Of a DNA stretch of 64,000 nucleotides, positions 44,749 to 53,893 are shown in pieces. The notes under the pieces are model-generated. The model did no database searches and was not told the origin of the DNA. It was given only the letters and a program-made list of their open reading frames with translations. Numbering within the stretch: the stretch's first letter is position 1; each line of letters opens with the position of its first letter. A program made the translations under genes and the position numbers. Source of the DNA: Gammaproteobacteria bacterium. GTDB taxonomy: Bacteria; Pseudomonadota; Gammaproteobacteria; Enterobacterales; Alteromonadaceae. The stretch spans positions 124,001 through 188,000 of the forward strand of contig JAAEZG010000003.1 in assembly GCA_018222985.1 (NCBI GenBank). The letters run 5' to 3'.

Positions 44749-46908
44749 TCAAAGCGGCGCCGGCCGGTGTATGCCATAGCCCTGGCCATAATGAATGCCG
44801 AGTTCATGCAAATACGGAATCAGCTCGGAGTCTTCAATGCATTCAGCAATGGTGTCGACGCCGGTAATTTGCGCAATGGCATGAATCGATTTCACAATGG
44901 TTTCGCCAATAGGCCGGCTGCGAATATTGGTAATAAACTCGCCGTCAATTTTTATAAATTTAATCGGCAACTTGTCTAAATAATTAAACGTGGCCACGCC
45001 GCTACCAAAGTCATCAAGTGCAAACTGAATGCCGAGCTGCGATATGTTGCGCATCATTTCGGCGGTGCGGGTTAGGTTAGCCACCGCTGCGGTTTCAGTT
45101 ATTTCTAAGCAGATTTTGGTGGTGTCTACGCTTGGGAACTCTTCAGTAAGCTCTTTTATAAATTCCACAAAGTTGTCGTTACTTAAGGTAATGCCCGAGG
45201 CGTTAATAAATAGTCGCGGCACGGTTTGATTTTGCTGTTGCATAGACGCAATGCTTGAAAACACTTTGCGAATAATATGGCGATCAAGCTGCTCAATAAG
45301 CCCGTAGCGCTCTGCCGCGGTAATAAAAGCGCCCGGCGGAACCACCGTGCCGTCGGTATCAATTAACCGACTAAGTATTTCTTTGTAGCTAATTTCATTG
45401 GGGTTATTTAGCGCGACAATGTTTTGCGCCCATAGCTGAATGCGGTCTTCACGCATGGCTTCTTTTAAGCGGCTAAACCAGTCCATGTCACGCAGCTGCT
45501 GCACCACGTCGTTGTCGTCTACATGGTGAATTTGAATGCGGTTACGGCCTTTTTCTTTGGCCAAGAAGCACGCTGAGTCGGCGCGGCTTAAACCTTCGGC
45601 AAAGCGCTTGTTTTCGGCAGAACCAAAACTAGCAATACCCACGCTAGCGGTAATGCTGTAGCGGTTGCTGCACCAATAAAACGCGATATCGGCAATGGCT
45701 TGGCTAAGCTGTTTGGCGAACGCTTCGGCTTGCTCGCGTTCGGTGTTTTCGAGAATAATCAAAAACTCATCGCCACCAATGCGCGCCAGCAACTGGTTTT
45801 TTGTGTGCTGTTCTAAAACCTGCGCCACTTGCGTTAACAGCTCGTCGCCAGCGTTATGCCCGCAGTGGTCGTTAATAATTTTAAAATGGTCTAAGTCTAG
45901 GTACAGCAAGGTATGTGGGCCGGGCTGCAGCTCGAGCACTTTACTTTGCTGCTCAACTTTGCGGCGGTTAAACAACCCGGTTAATGGGTCATGCGTGGCT
46001 TGATAGCTCATGGCCTGCGACAGGTTATAGGCTTCGGTTACTTCATAACCTTGCACAAACACACCGGTAACATTGTCTTGGCCGTCACGAATAGGCTGGT
46101 ACACAAAGTTGATAAAAATTTGACGCGGCTGGAGCTCGTTGTCGCGATAAACAAGAAATTCCATGGCGTTGGCGAAAAATGGTTCGCCGGTGCGACACAC
46201 TTCGTCCAGCAGCGCGATAACCCCTTGTTCTTCGACTTTCGGAATGGCTTCTATAAGCGGCTTACCAATCACATCGGCTTGCGCAAATACTTCTATGTAG
46301 GCTTGGTTTGCCATTTCGAAAATATAATTTTTGCCGCTTAAAATGCAGACAAACCCCGGCGCCTGATGAAATATTTCGTGAATGCGCGCACGCTCTTTGT
46401 AGAGCAAATCAAAAAAGCCAATTTGCTGATCAAACTGCTCTGGGGAAAATTCAACGCCAAGCAATGGCGAAATGTTTTTATCGCGCAACTGCACCATCTG
46501 GGTAATATCCGACGGCTGGTTCAGAATGTATTTAACCGAACCGTCTTCAGCTAAAACAGGCGTATTAACCCCAGCCCAATAGCGCACCGAGCTTTTATAA
46601 GACTGTATGCCCAAACTTCCCGTTACTGCGCGAGGCACGTCAAAACGCATAAATGGAATACGGTCTGGCTGACCCGACTTAATCACGTTATTAAATGAAT
46701 GCCGTAAAGCTTCGTCTTGTTCTGGGTTACCACTTGAAAGCACATCGAATAGTGGCTGGTTTACTATTTCTTCGCGCTTGGTATTTATGAGCGCTTCGTA
46801 GGCTTTATTGCAGGCCAGAACAGTCAGCTGTGTATCTAAAATAACCGTGGGCGATGTACTGGCATCAAAGATATTCAAAAAATCGATGCTGGGGTGTTTT
46901 TCATCCAT
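44749..46908 (-). CDS. PAS-PAS-GGDEF-EAL cyclic di-GMP protein
   Basis: The 719-residue cytoplasmic protein has two PAS domains (about 15-140 and 175-290), a GGDEF domain with ARIGGDEF (378-382 motif) and an EAL domain in which the first motif reads EIL (YKEILSRL), a tolerated variant that keeps the metal-binding glutamate. The DDFG motif and the later KIDGEFI lysine are also present. I start at 46908 (MDEKHPS) because GGA lies 7 bases upstream and residues upstream look like untranslated DNA. No membrane helix. It is divergent from fic, and the region between carries the fic operators. Confidence 0.9.
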   Translation of the reverse strand: MDEKHPSIDFLNIFDASTSPTVILDTQLTVLACNKAYEALINTKREEIVNQPLFDVLSSGNPEQDEALRHSFNNVIKSGQPDRIPFMRFDVPRAVTGSLGIQSYKSSVRYWAGVNTPVLAEDGSVKYILNQPSDITQMVQLRDKNISPLLGVEFSPEQFDQQIGFFDLLYKERARIHEIFHQAPGFVCILSGKNYIFEMANQAYIEVFAQADVIGKPLIEAIPKVEEQGVIALLDEVCRTGEPFFANAMEFLVYRDNELQPRQIFINFVYQPIRDGQDNVTGVFVQGYEVTEAYNLSQAMSYQATHDPLTGLFNRRKVEQQSKVLELQPGPHTLLYLDLDHFKIINDHCGHNAGDELLTQVAQVLEQHTKNQLLARIGGDEFLIILENTEREQAEAFAKQLSQAIADIAFYWCSNRYSITASVGIASFGSAENKRFAEGLSRADSACFLAKEKGRNRIQIHHVDDNDVVQQLRDMDWFSRLKEAMREDRIQLWAQNIVALNNPNEISYKEILSRLIDTDGTVVPPGAFITAAERYGLIEQLDRHIIRKVFSSIASMQQQNQTVPRLFINASGITLSNDNFVEFIKELTEEFPSVDTTKICLEITETAAVANLTRTAEMMRNISQLGIQFALDDFGSGVATFNYLDKLPIKFIKIDGEFITNIRSRPIGETIVKSIHAIAQITGVDTIAECIEDSELIPYLHELGIHYGQGYGIHRPAPL

Positions 46909-47032
46909 ATATTTTCCGATTTTCTCGCTCAAATTTTGAGCGCTCGCAATAATAATTGCGACAATGTTACCTTGAACACTAACCATAGACCAAATTTGTG
47001 CGACATGATTGAGGTGTTGTTGAACGCTGGTT

Positions 47033-47102
47033 ATGTATAAAAAAATAGATTTTATATACATAACGAACTTTTCATGTATAGTATTTATTATTATTTATAC
47101 AT
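47033..47102 (+). promoter_or_regulatory. duplicated ATGTATA-N15-TATACAT operator before the Fic gene
   Basis: ATGTATA at 47033-47039 pairs with TATACAT at 47055-47061; the same pair recurs at 47074-47080 and 47096-47102. Spacer is 15 bases in both, with 41 bases between copies. The first copy extends to 10-bp arms (GTTATGTATA). They lie 38 to 107 bases before the Fic ATG. Confidence 0.75.
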
Positions 47103-47139
47103 TTCTTAGTTTAACCACATAGAAAAGGCCAACACTTAT

Positions 47140-48225
47140 ATGTCAGCTGCGCTAGCTTTTCTACCCTTACCAAACATTGAGCTATGGGAAACGAGAGCCG
47201 TGCTCAAAAAAGCTGCGGAAGCACATCGTTTTCTGGCTGAACTGAAAGGTATCGCGGCCAGCATTCCCAATGAGGCCATCCTGATTAATACGCTTTCGCT
47301 ACAAGAAGCAAAGGACAGCTCTGAGGTTGAGAATATTGTCACCACGCACGACGAGTTATATAAGGCGAACCTGTTTGAGAGTGCGCTGGTCAACCCAGCA
47401 ACTAAGGAAGTTCAAGACTATGCCATTGCCTTAAAGCAGGCTTTTGGAACCGTGAGAAAAACCAAAACTATTCGTTTGCATGACATTTTGGTCGTTCATC
47501 AGCATCTTGAGCACAACAACGCAGGTTTACGTCGCTTACCCGGAACCAACCTCAAAAACACGCATACGGGCGAAGTGGTTTACACACCTCCACAAAAAGC
47601 AGACGACATCGCTGCACTCATGGATAATCTTGTTCAGTATATTAACAACGACGAGCTTTGCACTGCAGATCCATTGGTGAAAATGGCGATTATTCACCAT
47701 CAATTTGAGAGTATTCATCCATTCTACGATGGCAACGGCCGTACGGGCCGAATCGTCAATATTTTGTATTTAGTAGCGAAAGATTTGCTTAACCTTCCAG
47801 TGCTTTATCTAAGTCGTTTCATTACGCAGCATAAAGCGGGTTACTACCAGCTACTGCAAGATGTGCGAGATACTGGAAACTGGGAGCCTTGGCTTATTTA
47901 TATGCTAGACGGCGTCATTGATACCGCAAAGAATACCATCACGCTCATATCCAAAATGAAAATATTGATGGCCGATGTTAAACATCGAATGCGAGATCAA
48001 TTGCCTAAAATCTACCGCCAAGAATTACTTAATAATATGTTTCATCACCCCTACACTAAAATTGAATTTGTGGTGGATGAGCTTAACGTGACGCGCATTA
48101 CTGCAACAAAATATCTAGAACAGCTCGTTGAATACGGATTTCTCAAAAAGCAGCGTATTGGTCGGGCGAATTATTACATTAACGAGCCATTATGCGATTT
48201 GCTTATGGCTAACGAAGCAACTTGA
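47140..48225 (+). CDS. Fic-family protein with N-terminal inhibitory helix and C-terminal winged helix
   Basis: The 361-residue protein has the Fic motif HPFYDGNGRTGR (193-204), complete for AMP transfer, and an upstream inhibition helix motif SSEVEN (S60, E64, N65 of the S/T-xxx-E-G/N type), so it is a class II self-inhibited Fic. From about residue 300 a winged helix-turn-helix follows (IEFVVDELNVTRITATKYLEQLVEYGFL), as in many Fic proteins that bind their own promoter. The target is unknown. It is preceded by two identical inverted repeats. rlmA begins 9 bases after the stop. Confidence 0.92.
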   Translation: MSAALAFLPLPNIELWETRAVLKKAAEAHRFLAELKGIAASIPNEAILINTLSLQEAKDSSEVENIVTTHDELYKANLFESALVNPATKEVQDYAIALKQAFGTVRKTKTIRLHDILVVHQHLEHNNAGLRRLPGTNLKNTHTGEVVYTPPQKADDIAALMDNLVQYINNDELCTADPLVKMAIIHHQFESIHPFYDGNGRTGRIVNILYLVAKDLLNLPVLYLSRFITQHKAGYYQLLQDVRDTGNWEPWLIYMLDGVIDTAKNTITLISKMKILMADVKHRMRDQLPKIYRQELLNNMFHHPYTKIEFVVDELNVTRITATKYLEQLVEYGFLKKQRIGRANYYINEPLCDLLMANEAT

Positions 48226-48234
48226 GCTATCAAA

Positions 48235-49062
48235 ATGTTGACTCTTAACTGCCCTATCTGCGCACAACCACTGCGGTGTGATAGCTCTCACCGTTCATGG
48301 CGCTGCGACAACGGCCACACTTTTGATGTGGCGAAACAAGGCTACGTTAATTTGCTGCCGGTACAGAACAAACGTTCCAAAGACCCCGGTGACAGCAAAA
48401 CCATGGTGCAAGCTCGCGCTGAATTTTTACGTGCCAAGTATTATCAGCCATTGGCCGACAAAATCGCTCAGGTGGTGCTAAACGGTGAACCGCAAACGCT
48501 GCTTGATGCGGGTTGTGGTGAGGGCTATTACCTGCGCGAACTCTTGGCTGAAGCCGATCAGCGCCAGCAGTCACTGAACTGCGTTGGTTTAGATATTTCT
48601 AAATGGGCAGTACAGTCAGCGGCCAAACAAGATCCGCGAGTCACTTGGCTAGTTGCCTCAAACAGCCAAATTCCGTTACCAACAGACAGTGTGGACACGC
48701 TGTTGTGTTTGTTTGGATTCCCAGTATCTGCTGAATTTAAGCGCGTGCTGAAGCCCGATGGCCGTTTAATTATGGTCGACCCAGCCAGTGAGCACCTGCT
48801 AGAACTCAAGCAAATTATTTATCCGCAAGTGAACAGTAAGCCCGAGCAACTGCCGGTGCCAGCCGACATTTGGCAATTGGCCGACGAACAGCGACTAACC
48901 TTTACCTTAAAGCTCACCGAACGCGAGCATATTCAACATTTGCTCACCATGACGCCGCACCTATACCGCGCCAGCAGCGAGGGCCGCGAGCGGGCAGCTG
49001 CTCTTGAGCACATAACCGTGACCGCCGATATGTGGGTGCGAACTTTTGTGTCGGTGGAATAG
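48235..49062 (+). CDS. rlmA: 23S rRNA guanine-N1 methyltransferase RlmA
   Basis: The 275-residue protein has the RlmA zinc finger CPIC...WRCDNGHTFDVAKQGYVNLL (residues 6-42) and SAM motif LLDAGCGEGYYLREL (about 87-101). The 'HMTPHLYRAS' type end (HLLTMTPHLYRASSEGRERAA) is typical. In E. coli it methylates G745 of 23S rRNA. It begins 9 bases after fic and may be read through from its promoter. Length and motifs match the family closely. Confidence 0.93.
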   Translation: MLTLNCPICAQPLRCDSSHRSWRCDNGHTFDVAKQGYVNLLPVQNKRSKDPGDSKTMVQARAEFLRAKYYQPLADKIAQVVLNGEPQTLLDAGCGEGYYLRELLAEADQRQQSLNCVGLDISKWAVQSAAKQDPRVTWLVASNSQIPLPTDSVDTLLCLFGFPVSAEFKRVLKPDGRLIMVDPASEHLLELKQIIYPQVNSKPEQLPVPADIWQLADEQRLTFTLKLTEREHIQHLLTMTPHLYRASSEGRERAAALEHITVTADMWVRTFVSVE

Positions 49063-49117
49063 CGTTGCTGACGACTAAAGATTTACTAGAATGGAATTAT
49101 CTTTGTTGGAGGCGGCC

Positions 49118-49332
49118 ATGCTACTTATTCACGAAACCTTGTTAAATCTACACGTAGTGCTTGGCGCATTGGCGCAATTATCGGCTCTGGCATAGCCGCC
49201 TACACCGCATTTTTAGCCTTCGGCGCCCGCCATTGGCTTAGCCTTTTAGGCGACTGGCAGTTAGCCGCCTGGATACTCCCCAGCGTTATCGGCACCGCAG
49301 GCATTGTTTGGGCAACGCGCCGCTGGGGGTGA
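49118..49332 (+). pseudogene. DUF2306-like membrane protein remnant
   Basis: After GGAGG and an ATG the first frame reads MLLIHETLLNLHVVLGALA, like the start of a DUF2306 protein, and stops at about 49195. The next frame, on the same DNA, gives SAWRIGAIIGSGIAAYTAFLA and AAWILPSVIGTAGIVWATRRWG with a stop at 49330, which match the C-terminal helices of that family. A deletion seems to have joined the first and last parts of one gene within a short repeated GGCGCA sequence, out of frame. DUF2306 assignment is from memory of the motif and is moderate. Confidence 0.5.
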
Positions 49333-49336
49333 CGGG

Positions 49337-50200
49337 TTATTCGATGTTCTGGATCTGCTCCCGCATTTGCTCAATCAACACTTTCAGCTCCACTGCAGCA
49401 GCAGTAATATCAGCGTTAATAGACTTCGAGCCCAGTGTATTCGCTTCGCGGTTAAACTCTTGCATCATGAAGTCTAAACGGCGGCCGCAAGCGCCACCTT
49501 TGCGTAGAATTTTCCGGGTTTCAACAACGTGAGCGTTTAAGCGGTCAAGCTCTTCGGCAACATCGACTTTTTGCGCCAGCATGACCATTTCGGCTTCAAG
49601 GCGGGTTGGGTCTAGTTCAACCTTGGCTTCTTCAAAGCGCCCTAACAACTTGTCGCGTTGCCACTGCAATACTTCTGGCATGCGGCCGCGCACAAAAGTT
49701 ACTTGGGTCGAAATACCTTCAAGGCGTTCTTCAATCATGCGCTCGAGGGCTTTGCCTTCGCTGCCGCGGTTTTCAATGAACTCGTTCAAACAGGCTTCAA
49801 AAGCGCTTAACACGTCGGCTTGAATGGTGTCCATGTCTTCTTCTTGCTGGGCAACCACACCTGGCCAACGTAGCACGTCTAATGGGTTTAGCTGGGCGCT
49901 TGAGCTTTGGTTGGCGACCCAATTGGCCGAAGAAATAACGCTGCGCGCTAGCTCTTCATTCAAACTCAAACCGCCTTCAGCTTTTTGCTCAATATGCAGG
50001 CGCAAATTGCACTCCACTTTGCCGCGCTGCAGCTGCTTGCGTAAGCGATCACGCAGGCTGTTTTCTAATGAGCGAATTTGCTCTGGCAACCGAAAATAGG
50101 TTTCTAGGAAACGTTGGTTTACCGAGCGCATTTCCCACGTGGCGGTGCCCCACTCAGCTTTGAGTTCGTGGCGTGCATAGCCGGTCATTGATTGAATCAT
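49337..50200 (-). CDS. yicC: YicC family endoribonuclease
   Basis: The 287-residue protein begins MIQSMTGYARHE and has SVNQRFLETYFRLP, LRKQLQRGKVEC, and the DUF1732 end KGGACGRRLDFMMQEFNREANTLGSKSINADITAAAVELKVLIEQMREQIQN, which is nearly the family consensus. YicC is a recently described endoribonuclease that helps degrade small RNAs. It is divergent from the rph-pyrE pair as in many gammaproteobacteria, with a small regulator gene between. Confidence 0.95.
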   Translation of the reverse strand: MIQSMTGYARHELKAEWGTATWEMRSVNQRFLETYFRLPEQIRSLENSLRDRLRKQLQRGKVECNLRLHIEQKAEGGLSLNEELARSVISSANWVANQSSSAQLNPLDVLRWPGVVAQQEEDMDTIQADVLSAFEACLNEFIENRGSEGKALERMIEERLEGISTQVTFVRGRMPEVLQWQRDKLLGRFEEAKVELDPTRLEAEMVMLAQKVDVAEELDRLNAHVVETRKILRKGGACGRRLDFMMQEFNREANTLGSKSINADITAAAVELKVLIEQMREQIQNIE

Positions 50201-50335
50201 TGGTATTCCTTGTAAGCTTTATCTGGTCATAGTTTAACACTGTTCGCTACGTCGTACAGTACGACTATTTCGCACATTGGCGTAAAACCACAATCTGAAA
50301 TCCGCGCGCGCCTTATTGCGATTGCTAAAGGCGAG

Positions 50336-50608
50336 GTGAAGACAACCGAAAATGAGCCGAAAGTTTGGTTCCCCTCTATTCGATCATTGGCAGAAGTGCT
50401 ATCTGATCAGAATCGAGAACTATTAAAACTCATAGCTGAAAAAGAACCGCAATCGCTGAAAGAGTTAGCAGAGATTTCTGGACGAGCCCCTAGTAATTTA
50501 TCGCGCTCATTGAAAACGATGTCACATTACGGACTCATCAAACTAGAACGACACAACCGAGGTGTTAAACCTGTGGCGGTAGCCACAGAATTTCATGTGC
50601 ATTTCTGA
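50336..50608 (+). CDS. HVO_A0114-type winged-helix regulator or antitoxin, possibly lacking its N-terminus
   Basis: The 90 residues from the GTG at 50336 carry [26 protein letters not shown], a winged helix and [14 protein letters not shown] with the end [11 protein letters not shown], all matching HVO_A0114 family antitoxins (partners of TumE-type toxins). The frame is open upstream to 50212 and continues the family N-terminus (IGVKPQSEIRARLIAIAKGE) but contains no ATG, GTG or TTG. So translation starts late, at a weak GTG, or at a rare codon. No intact toxin gene is present upstream. It probably is a decaying antitoxin. Confidence 0.65.
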   Translation: MKTTENEPKVWFPSIRSLAEVLSDQNRELLKLIAEKEPQSLKELAEISGRAPSNLSRSLKTMSHYGLIKLERHNRGVKPVAVATEFHVHF

Positions 50609-50661
50609 TATACTTCTGCGCTATTAATTTTTCAGATAAACCAGCTTCGAAGGAGCCAACC

Positions 50662-51375
50662 ATGCGTCCAAGTGGTCGTACAGCCCAACAAATTCGCCCG
50701 GTGACTATTACCCGGAATTTTACGCGTCATGCCGAAGGTTCGGTGCTCATTGAGTTTGGTGATACCAAGGTGTTGTGTACAGCCAGTGTGGATAAAAGCG
50801 TGCCGCGCTTTTTGAAAGGCAAAGGCCAAGGCTGGGTGACGGCGGAATACGGTATGTTGCCGCGTTCAACTCATTCGCGCATGGACCGCGAAGCGGCACG
50901 TGGTAAGCAAGGTGGCCGCACGGTAGAAATTCAGCGTTTAATTGGTCGTTCGTTGCGCGCTTGCGTCGACATGGCGGCGCTTGGCGAGAACACCATTACC
51001 ATTGACTGCGACGTGTTGCAAGCTGACGGCGGCACGCGTACGGCGTCAATTACTGGTGCTTGTGTGGCGTTGGTGGATGCGCTGAACTGGATGCGTAAAG
51101 AAGGCATTGTCAAAACTAACCCTTTGAAGGGCTTAGTGGCTGCGGTTTCTGTAGGCATGTACAAGGGGCACCCTGTGGCTGACTTAGACTACCCGGAAGA
51201 CTCAAAGGCCGAAACCGATATGAACGTGGTGATGACTGAGGCTGGCAAGTTTATCGAGATTCAGGGCACCGCAGAGGGCGAACCGTTCTCTAGCGAAGAC
51301 ATGAACGCCATGCTTGACCTAGCCAAGCACGCCATTCGCGAGCTAATGGACTTACAAAAGCAAGCCTTGGCGTAA
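50662..51375 (+). CDS. rph: ribonuclease PH
   Basis: 3'-to-5' phosphorolytic exoribonuclease that trims tRNA ends, 237 residues. The opening [38 protein letters not shown], the [28 protein letters not shown] block and [19 protein letters not shown] are the family signature. AAGGAGC stands 7 bases before the ATG. pyrE follows after 62 bases that hold a tandem repeat element. Confidence 0.97.
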   Translation: MRPSGRTAQQIRPVTITRNFTRHAEGSVLIEFGDTKVLCTASVDKSVPRFLKGKGQGWVTAEYGMLPRSTHSRMDREAARGKQGGRTVEIQRLIGRSLRACVDMAALGENTITIDCDVLQADGGTRTASITGACVALVDALNWMRKEGIVKTNPLKGLVAAVSVGMYKGHPVADLDYPEDSKAETDMNVVMTEAGKFIEIQGTAEGEPFSSEDMNAMLDLAKHAIRELMDLQKQALA

Positions 51376-51382
51376 ATCACCC

Positions 51383-51437
51383 GAACAGCGAAGCGCACGA
51401 ACAGCGCAGCGCACGAACAACGAATAACGGCTCTCAT
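51383..51437 (+). promoter_or_regulatory. tandem 16-bp element in the pyrE leader, shared with upp
   Basis: GAACAGCGAAGCGCAC and GAACAGCGCAGCGCAC stand side by side at 51383-51414, followed by GAACAACGAATAACGG and the pyrE ATG 23 bases after the second unit. The upp leader at 23470-23501 has the same units with 25 bases to its ATG. No T-run follows. Confidence 0.7.
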
Positions 51438-52082
51438 ATGAAACAGTATCAAAAAGAATTTATTGAATTTGCCATTGAACGTGGCGTGTTGAAATTTGGT
51501 GAGTTTACCTTGAAGTCGGGCCGCACTAGCCCGTACTTTTTTAATGCTGGATTGTTTAATCAGGGTTCTGACTTGGCGCGCCTTGGCCGCTTTTATGCGG
51601 CGGCGTTGCAAGACAGCGGCGTGAATTACGACGTGCTGTTTGGCCCGGCCTATAAAGGGATTCCTATTGCTACGGCAGCCGCCATTGCGTTGTACGACAC
51701 CTACCAAAAAGATGTGCCGTATTGCTTTAACCGTAAAGAGAAAAAAGACCACGGTGAAGGCGGTAACTTGGTGGGTTCGCCACTGAAGGGCCGCGTCATG
51801 TTGGTGGACGACGTGATTACGGCGGGCACGGCAATTCGCGAGTCGATGGAGATTGTGCAGGCGAACGGTGCTGAGCTTGCTGGCGTGCTGATTGCGTTAG
51901 ACCGTCAAGAAAAAGGCAAGGGCGAGTTGAGCGCTATTCAAGAGGTTGAGCGTGACTACGGCGCAACTGTTATTAGCATTGTGAAACTTAACGATGTGAT
52001 TGAATATTTAAAGAACTCGCCCGATTTTGCGCAGTACTTAGATAAAGTGACTGCGTATCGGGCGGAGTATGGGGTGGCCTAA
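51438..52082 (+). CDS. pyrE: orotate phosphoribosyltransferase
   Basis: The 214-residue enzyme converts orotate and PRPP into OMP, the fifth step of pyrimidine synthesis. The PRPP motif [17 protein letters not shown] (about residues 120-136) and the [11 protein letters not shown] and [13 protein letters not shown] loops are complete. It forms the conserved rph-pyrE pair; in E. coli pyrE is controlled by attenuation after rph. Here the spacer contains the tandem 16-bp repeat rather than an obvious terminator. Confidence 0.97.
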   Translation: MKQYQKEFIEFAIERGVLKFGEFTLKSGRTSPYFFNAGLFNQGSDLARLGRFYAAALQDSGVNYDVLFGPAYKGIPIATAAAIALYDTYQKDVPYCFNRKEKKDHGEGGNLVGSPLKGRVMLVDDVITAGTAIRESMEIVQANGAELAGVLIALDRQEKGKGELSAIQEVERDYGATVISIVKLNDVIEYLKNSPDFAQYLDKVTAYRAEYGVA

Positions 52083-52087
52083 CAGGC

Positions 52088-53770
52088 TTACCAGGTGTCG
52101 GGTTGCCATGAGATGCCGATGCGGGCATCGGTGACCTGACATTCGCCGCCGGCTTTTACTCGCTTGGTGGCTTCGTCACCGACGACCATTAAGCGGAAGT
52201 CTTTTTGCAGCAGGTTAAAGCTGTTGCGTTCTTGGCACAGCAAACGCAATGAGTCGACCATGCCGCGGTTATTCAAGAACTGCGTGGTGGGCTCCTCAAG
52301 CACCACTTCGTCGCTGCTTGCTAGCTTCATGTCTACCACGTTGTTGTCACTAAAACGCCCACTGGCGCCAGCCACTAAGTAATGGAAGGTTGCAGCCACG
52401 GCGTTGTCGGTTTGTTGCGCCTGAAGGCCAAAGAATACGCCCCGCTCGCCAACCACTTTAAACGCTCCGGTTAATACGTTCACGGCGAGTGCTGTGCGTG
52501 TGTCGACACCCACGGCTAATGGCGTGTTGGTGGTTGCGGCAACGCGCAGTAGGCGGCCATGGCGGCCAAGCTCTGAAAATTGACCGTCTAAGTTCGCCGA
52601 AGTAAACAATCCGACGCCGCCCAACGGATGGTAGGTGGCGCTTTCTGAATTCATATTACGCGGGCAGGTATCGTCTTTTTCGCAGCCAAACGGTGGCGCT
52701 TCGCCAGCCATCACGCCAGCGCGCAGCGCTTCAGCACTGGTGCCACTGGCGACCATTGAGCGCGCGGTCATGGCATTCATGGCGTCGCTAGTGGCGCCGA
52801 CAACTAACTTATTGGCGCGCATTTTTAAGTAAATACTGGTCATGAGGTCCGTTGGCTGGCTCATTGGGTCTAGCATGGCCTTACGCACTAAGTTGGCGTC
52901 ATTGCCCACCATAAATACCGCGTCAGCCCAGTCGACAATGCGCGGGCCTTCTAGTTTGTCTTGGCAAAATGCCAATTGCTGTTTATGTAATTCAGGAAAT
53001 ACCCGCGCCCGCTTCCAAGTACCCAGTTCTTGCTCGCGCAGGGCGTCTAATTCTTCACACTTGCCGGTACGTTGGGCGGCATTCACAGCGGCGTCAATAG
53101 GTAGCCAACGCACCTGCGCCCCAAGGCTTTCAAAGGCACTGATAAAGGGTTGCGCGGCGGTTAATGGGTCACGAGCGCCAACCGCAGCAATGGCAATACG
53201 TGGCATTTCCTCGCCACTGCGCACCAAGTCGGCTTGCTGCAAAAAGGCCTGTAAAATATCGCGTTTGGCTTCTATTTTCGTCAATTTAATGCGTGCTTGA
53301 TCGGTTTTGCCTTGCGGCGCTGGCATTTCTAAGTGGTCAACAATTAAGTTCCACTCGCGCTCAGACAAGCTGTCGTATAAATGGCGCGTGGCACGACGGG
53401 TAAATTCTTCTTGAAAGCTGCGCTCTGGCACCACATCTGAGCGCATGCGCTCGTATAAAATCTCAATCGCCATTTTCACATCGTCGCGGGCTTTGCGGCG
53501 GTGAACCGGCCATAAATCATCGTCTAACAATGGCGTGACGTAGCTATCCGTTAAATTGATATAGCGGTCGGTCCGCATTTTGCTGCCGTCTAGCCAGTCG
53601 GTATCGCTACAGTGCGTCCACGCCATGCTTGAGCACAGCGCCATTTCATCACCAATTAAAAATAACTGGTAATCGGGCTTGCTGGCGGCTTCGGCGTTTT
53701 GCGCAATGGCGGTATTCGCGACCGCCCACAAGGCAACACTGGCAATAATTTTAGACAACGATTTGTTCAT
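52088..53770 (-). CDS. exported cyanophycinase-like (peptidase S51 family) protein
   Basis: The 560-residue protein has a signal peptide (to AIAQNA, about residue 25). The C-terminal half resembles cyanophycinase: VGATSDAMNAM around residue 325 (with the nucleophile serine of the S51 elbow, usually GGTSAGA) and GGVGLFTSANLDGQFSELGRHGRLLRVAATTNTPLAVGVDTRTALAV, the family's second block. The N-terminal 180 residues are unlike known domains. So it is an exported, diverged S51-like serine peptidase of unknown substrate. The altered nucleophile elbow makes activity uncertain. Convergent with pyrE. Confidence 0.75.
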   Translation of the reverse strand: MNKSLSKIIASVALWAVANTAIAQNAEAASKPDYQLFLIGDEMALCSSMAWTHCSDTDWLDGSKMRTDRYINLTDSYVTPLLDDDLWPVHRRKARDDVKMAIEILYERMRSDVVPERSFQEEFTRRATRHLYDSLSEREWNLIVDHLEMPAPQGKTDQARIKLTKIEAKRDILQAFLQQADLVRSGEEMPRIAIAAVGARDPLTAAQPFISAFESLGAQVRWLPIDAAVNAAQRTGKCEELDALREQELGTWKRARVFPELHKQQLAFCQDKLEGPRIVDWADAVFMVGNDANLVRKAMLDPMSQPTDLMTSIYLKMRANKLVVGATSDAMNAMTARSMVASGTSAEALRAGVMAGEAPPFGCEKDDTCPRNMNSESATYHPLGGVGLFTSANLDGQFSELGRHGRLLRVAATTNTPLAVGVDTRTALAVNVLTGAFKVVGERGVFFGLQAQQTDNAVAATFHYLVAGASGRFSDNNVVDMKLASSDEVVLEEPTTQFLNNRGMVDSLRLLCQERNSFNLLQKDFRLMVVGDEATKRVKAGGECQVTDARIGISWQPDTW

Positions 53771-53893
53771 GCTTTGCTCCTACAACTTAAGCGCTCAACC
53801 TAACGGCAATAAGGGTTTGAGTCAATTTAAGTTTCACTTCAATTAGTGCTTTGACCTGATATACTGCAAAAGGTTTTATGTATTGAGGTTGCA

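Noticed and set aside
46909-47061. Upstream extension of the PAS-PAS-GGDEF-EAL protein to an ATG at 47061
   Set aside because: The extension would run through the Fic operators and codes a sequence with no domain; the ATG at 46908 has a suitable ribosome-binding site.
25900-48230. A prophage or integrative element in the accessory region
   Set aside because: No integrase, terminase, capsid, relaxase or transposase gene and no flanking direct repeats or tRNA were found; housekeeping genes such as yjbQ, yaiI and ppiC are interspersed.
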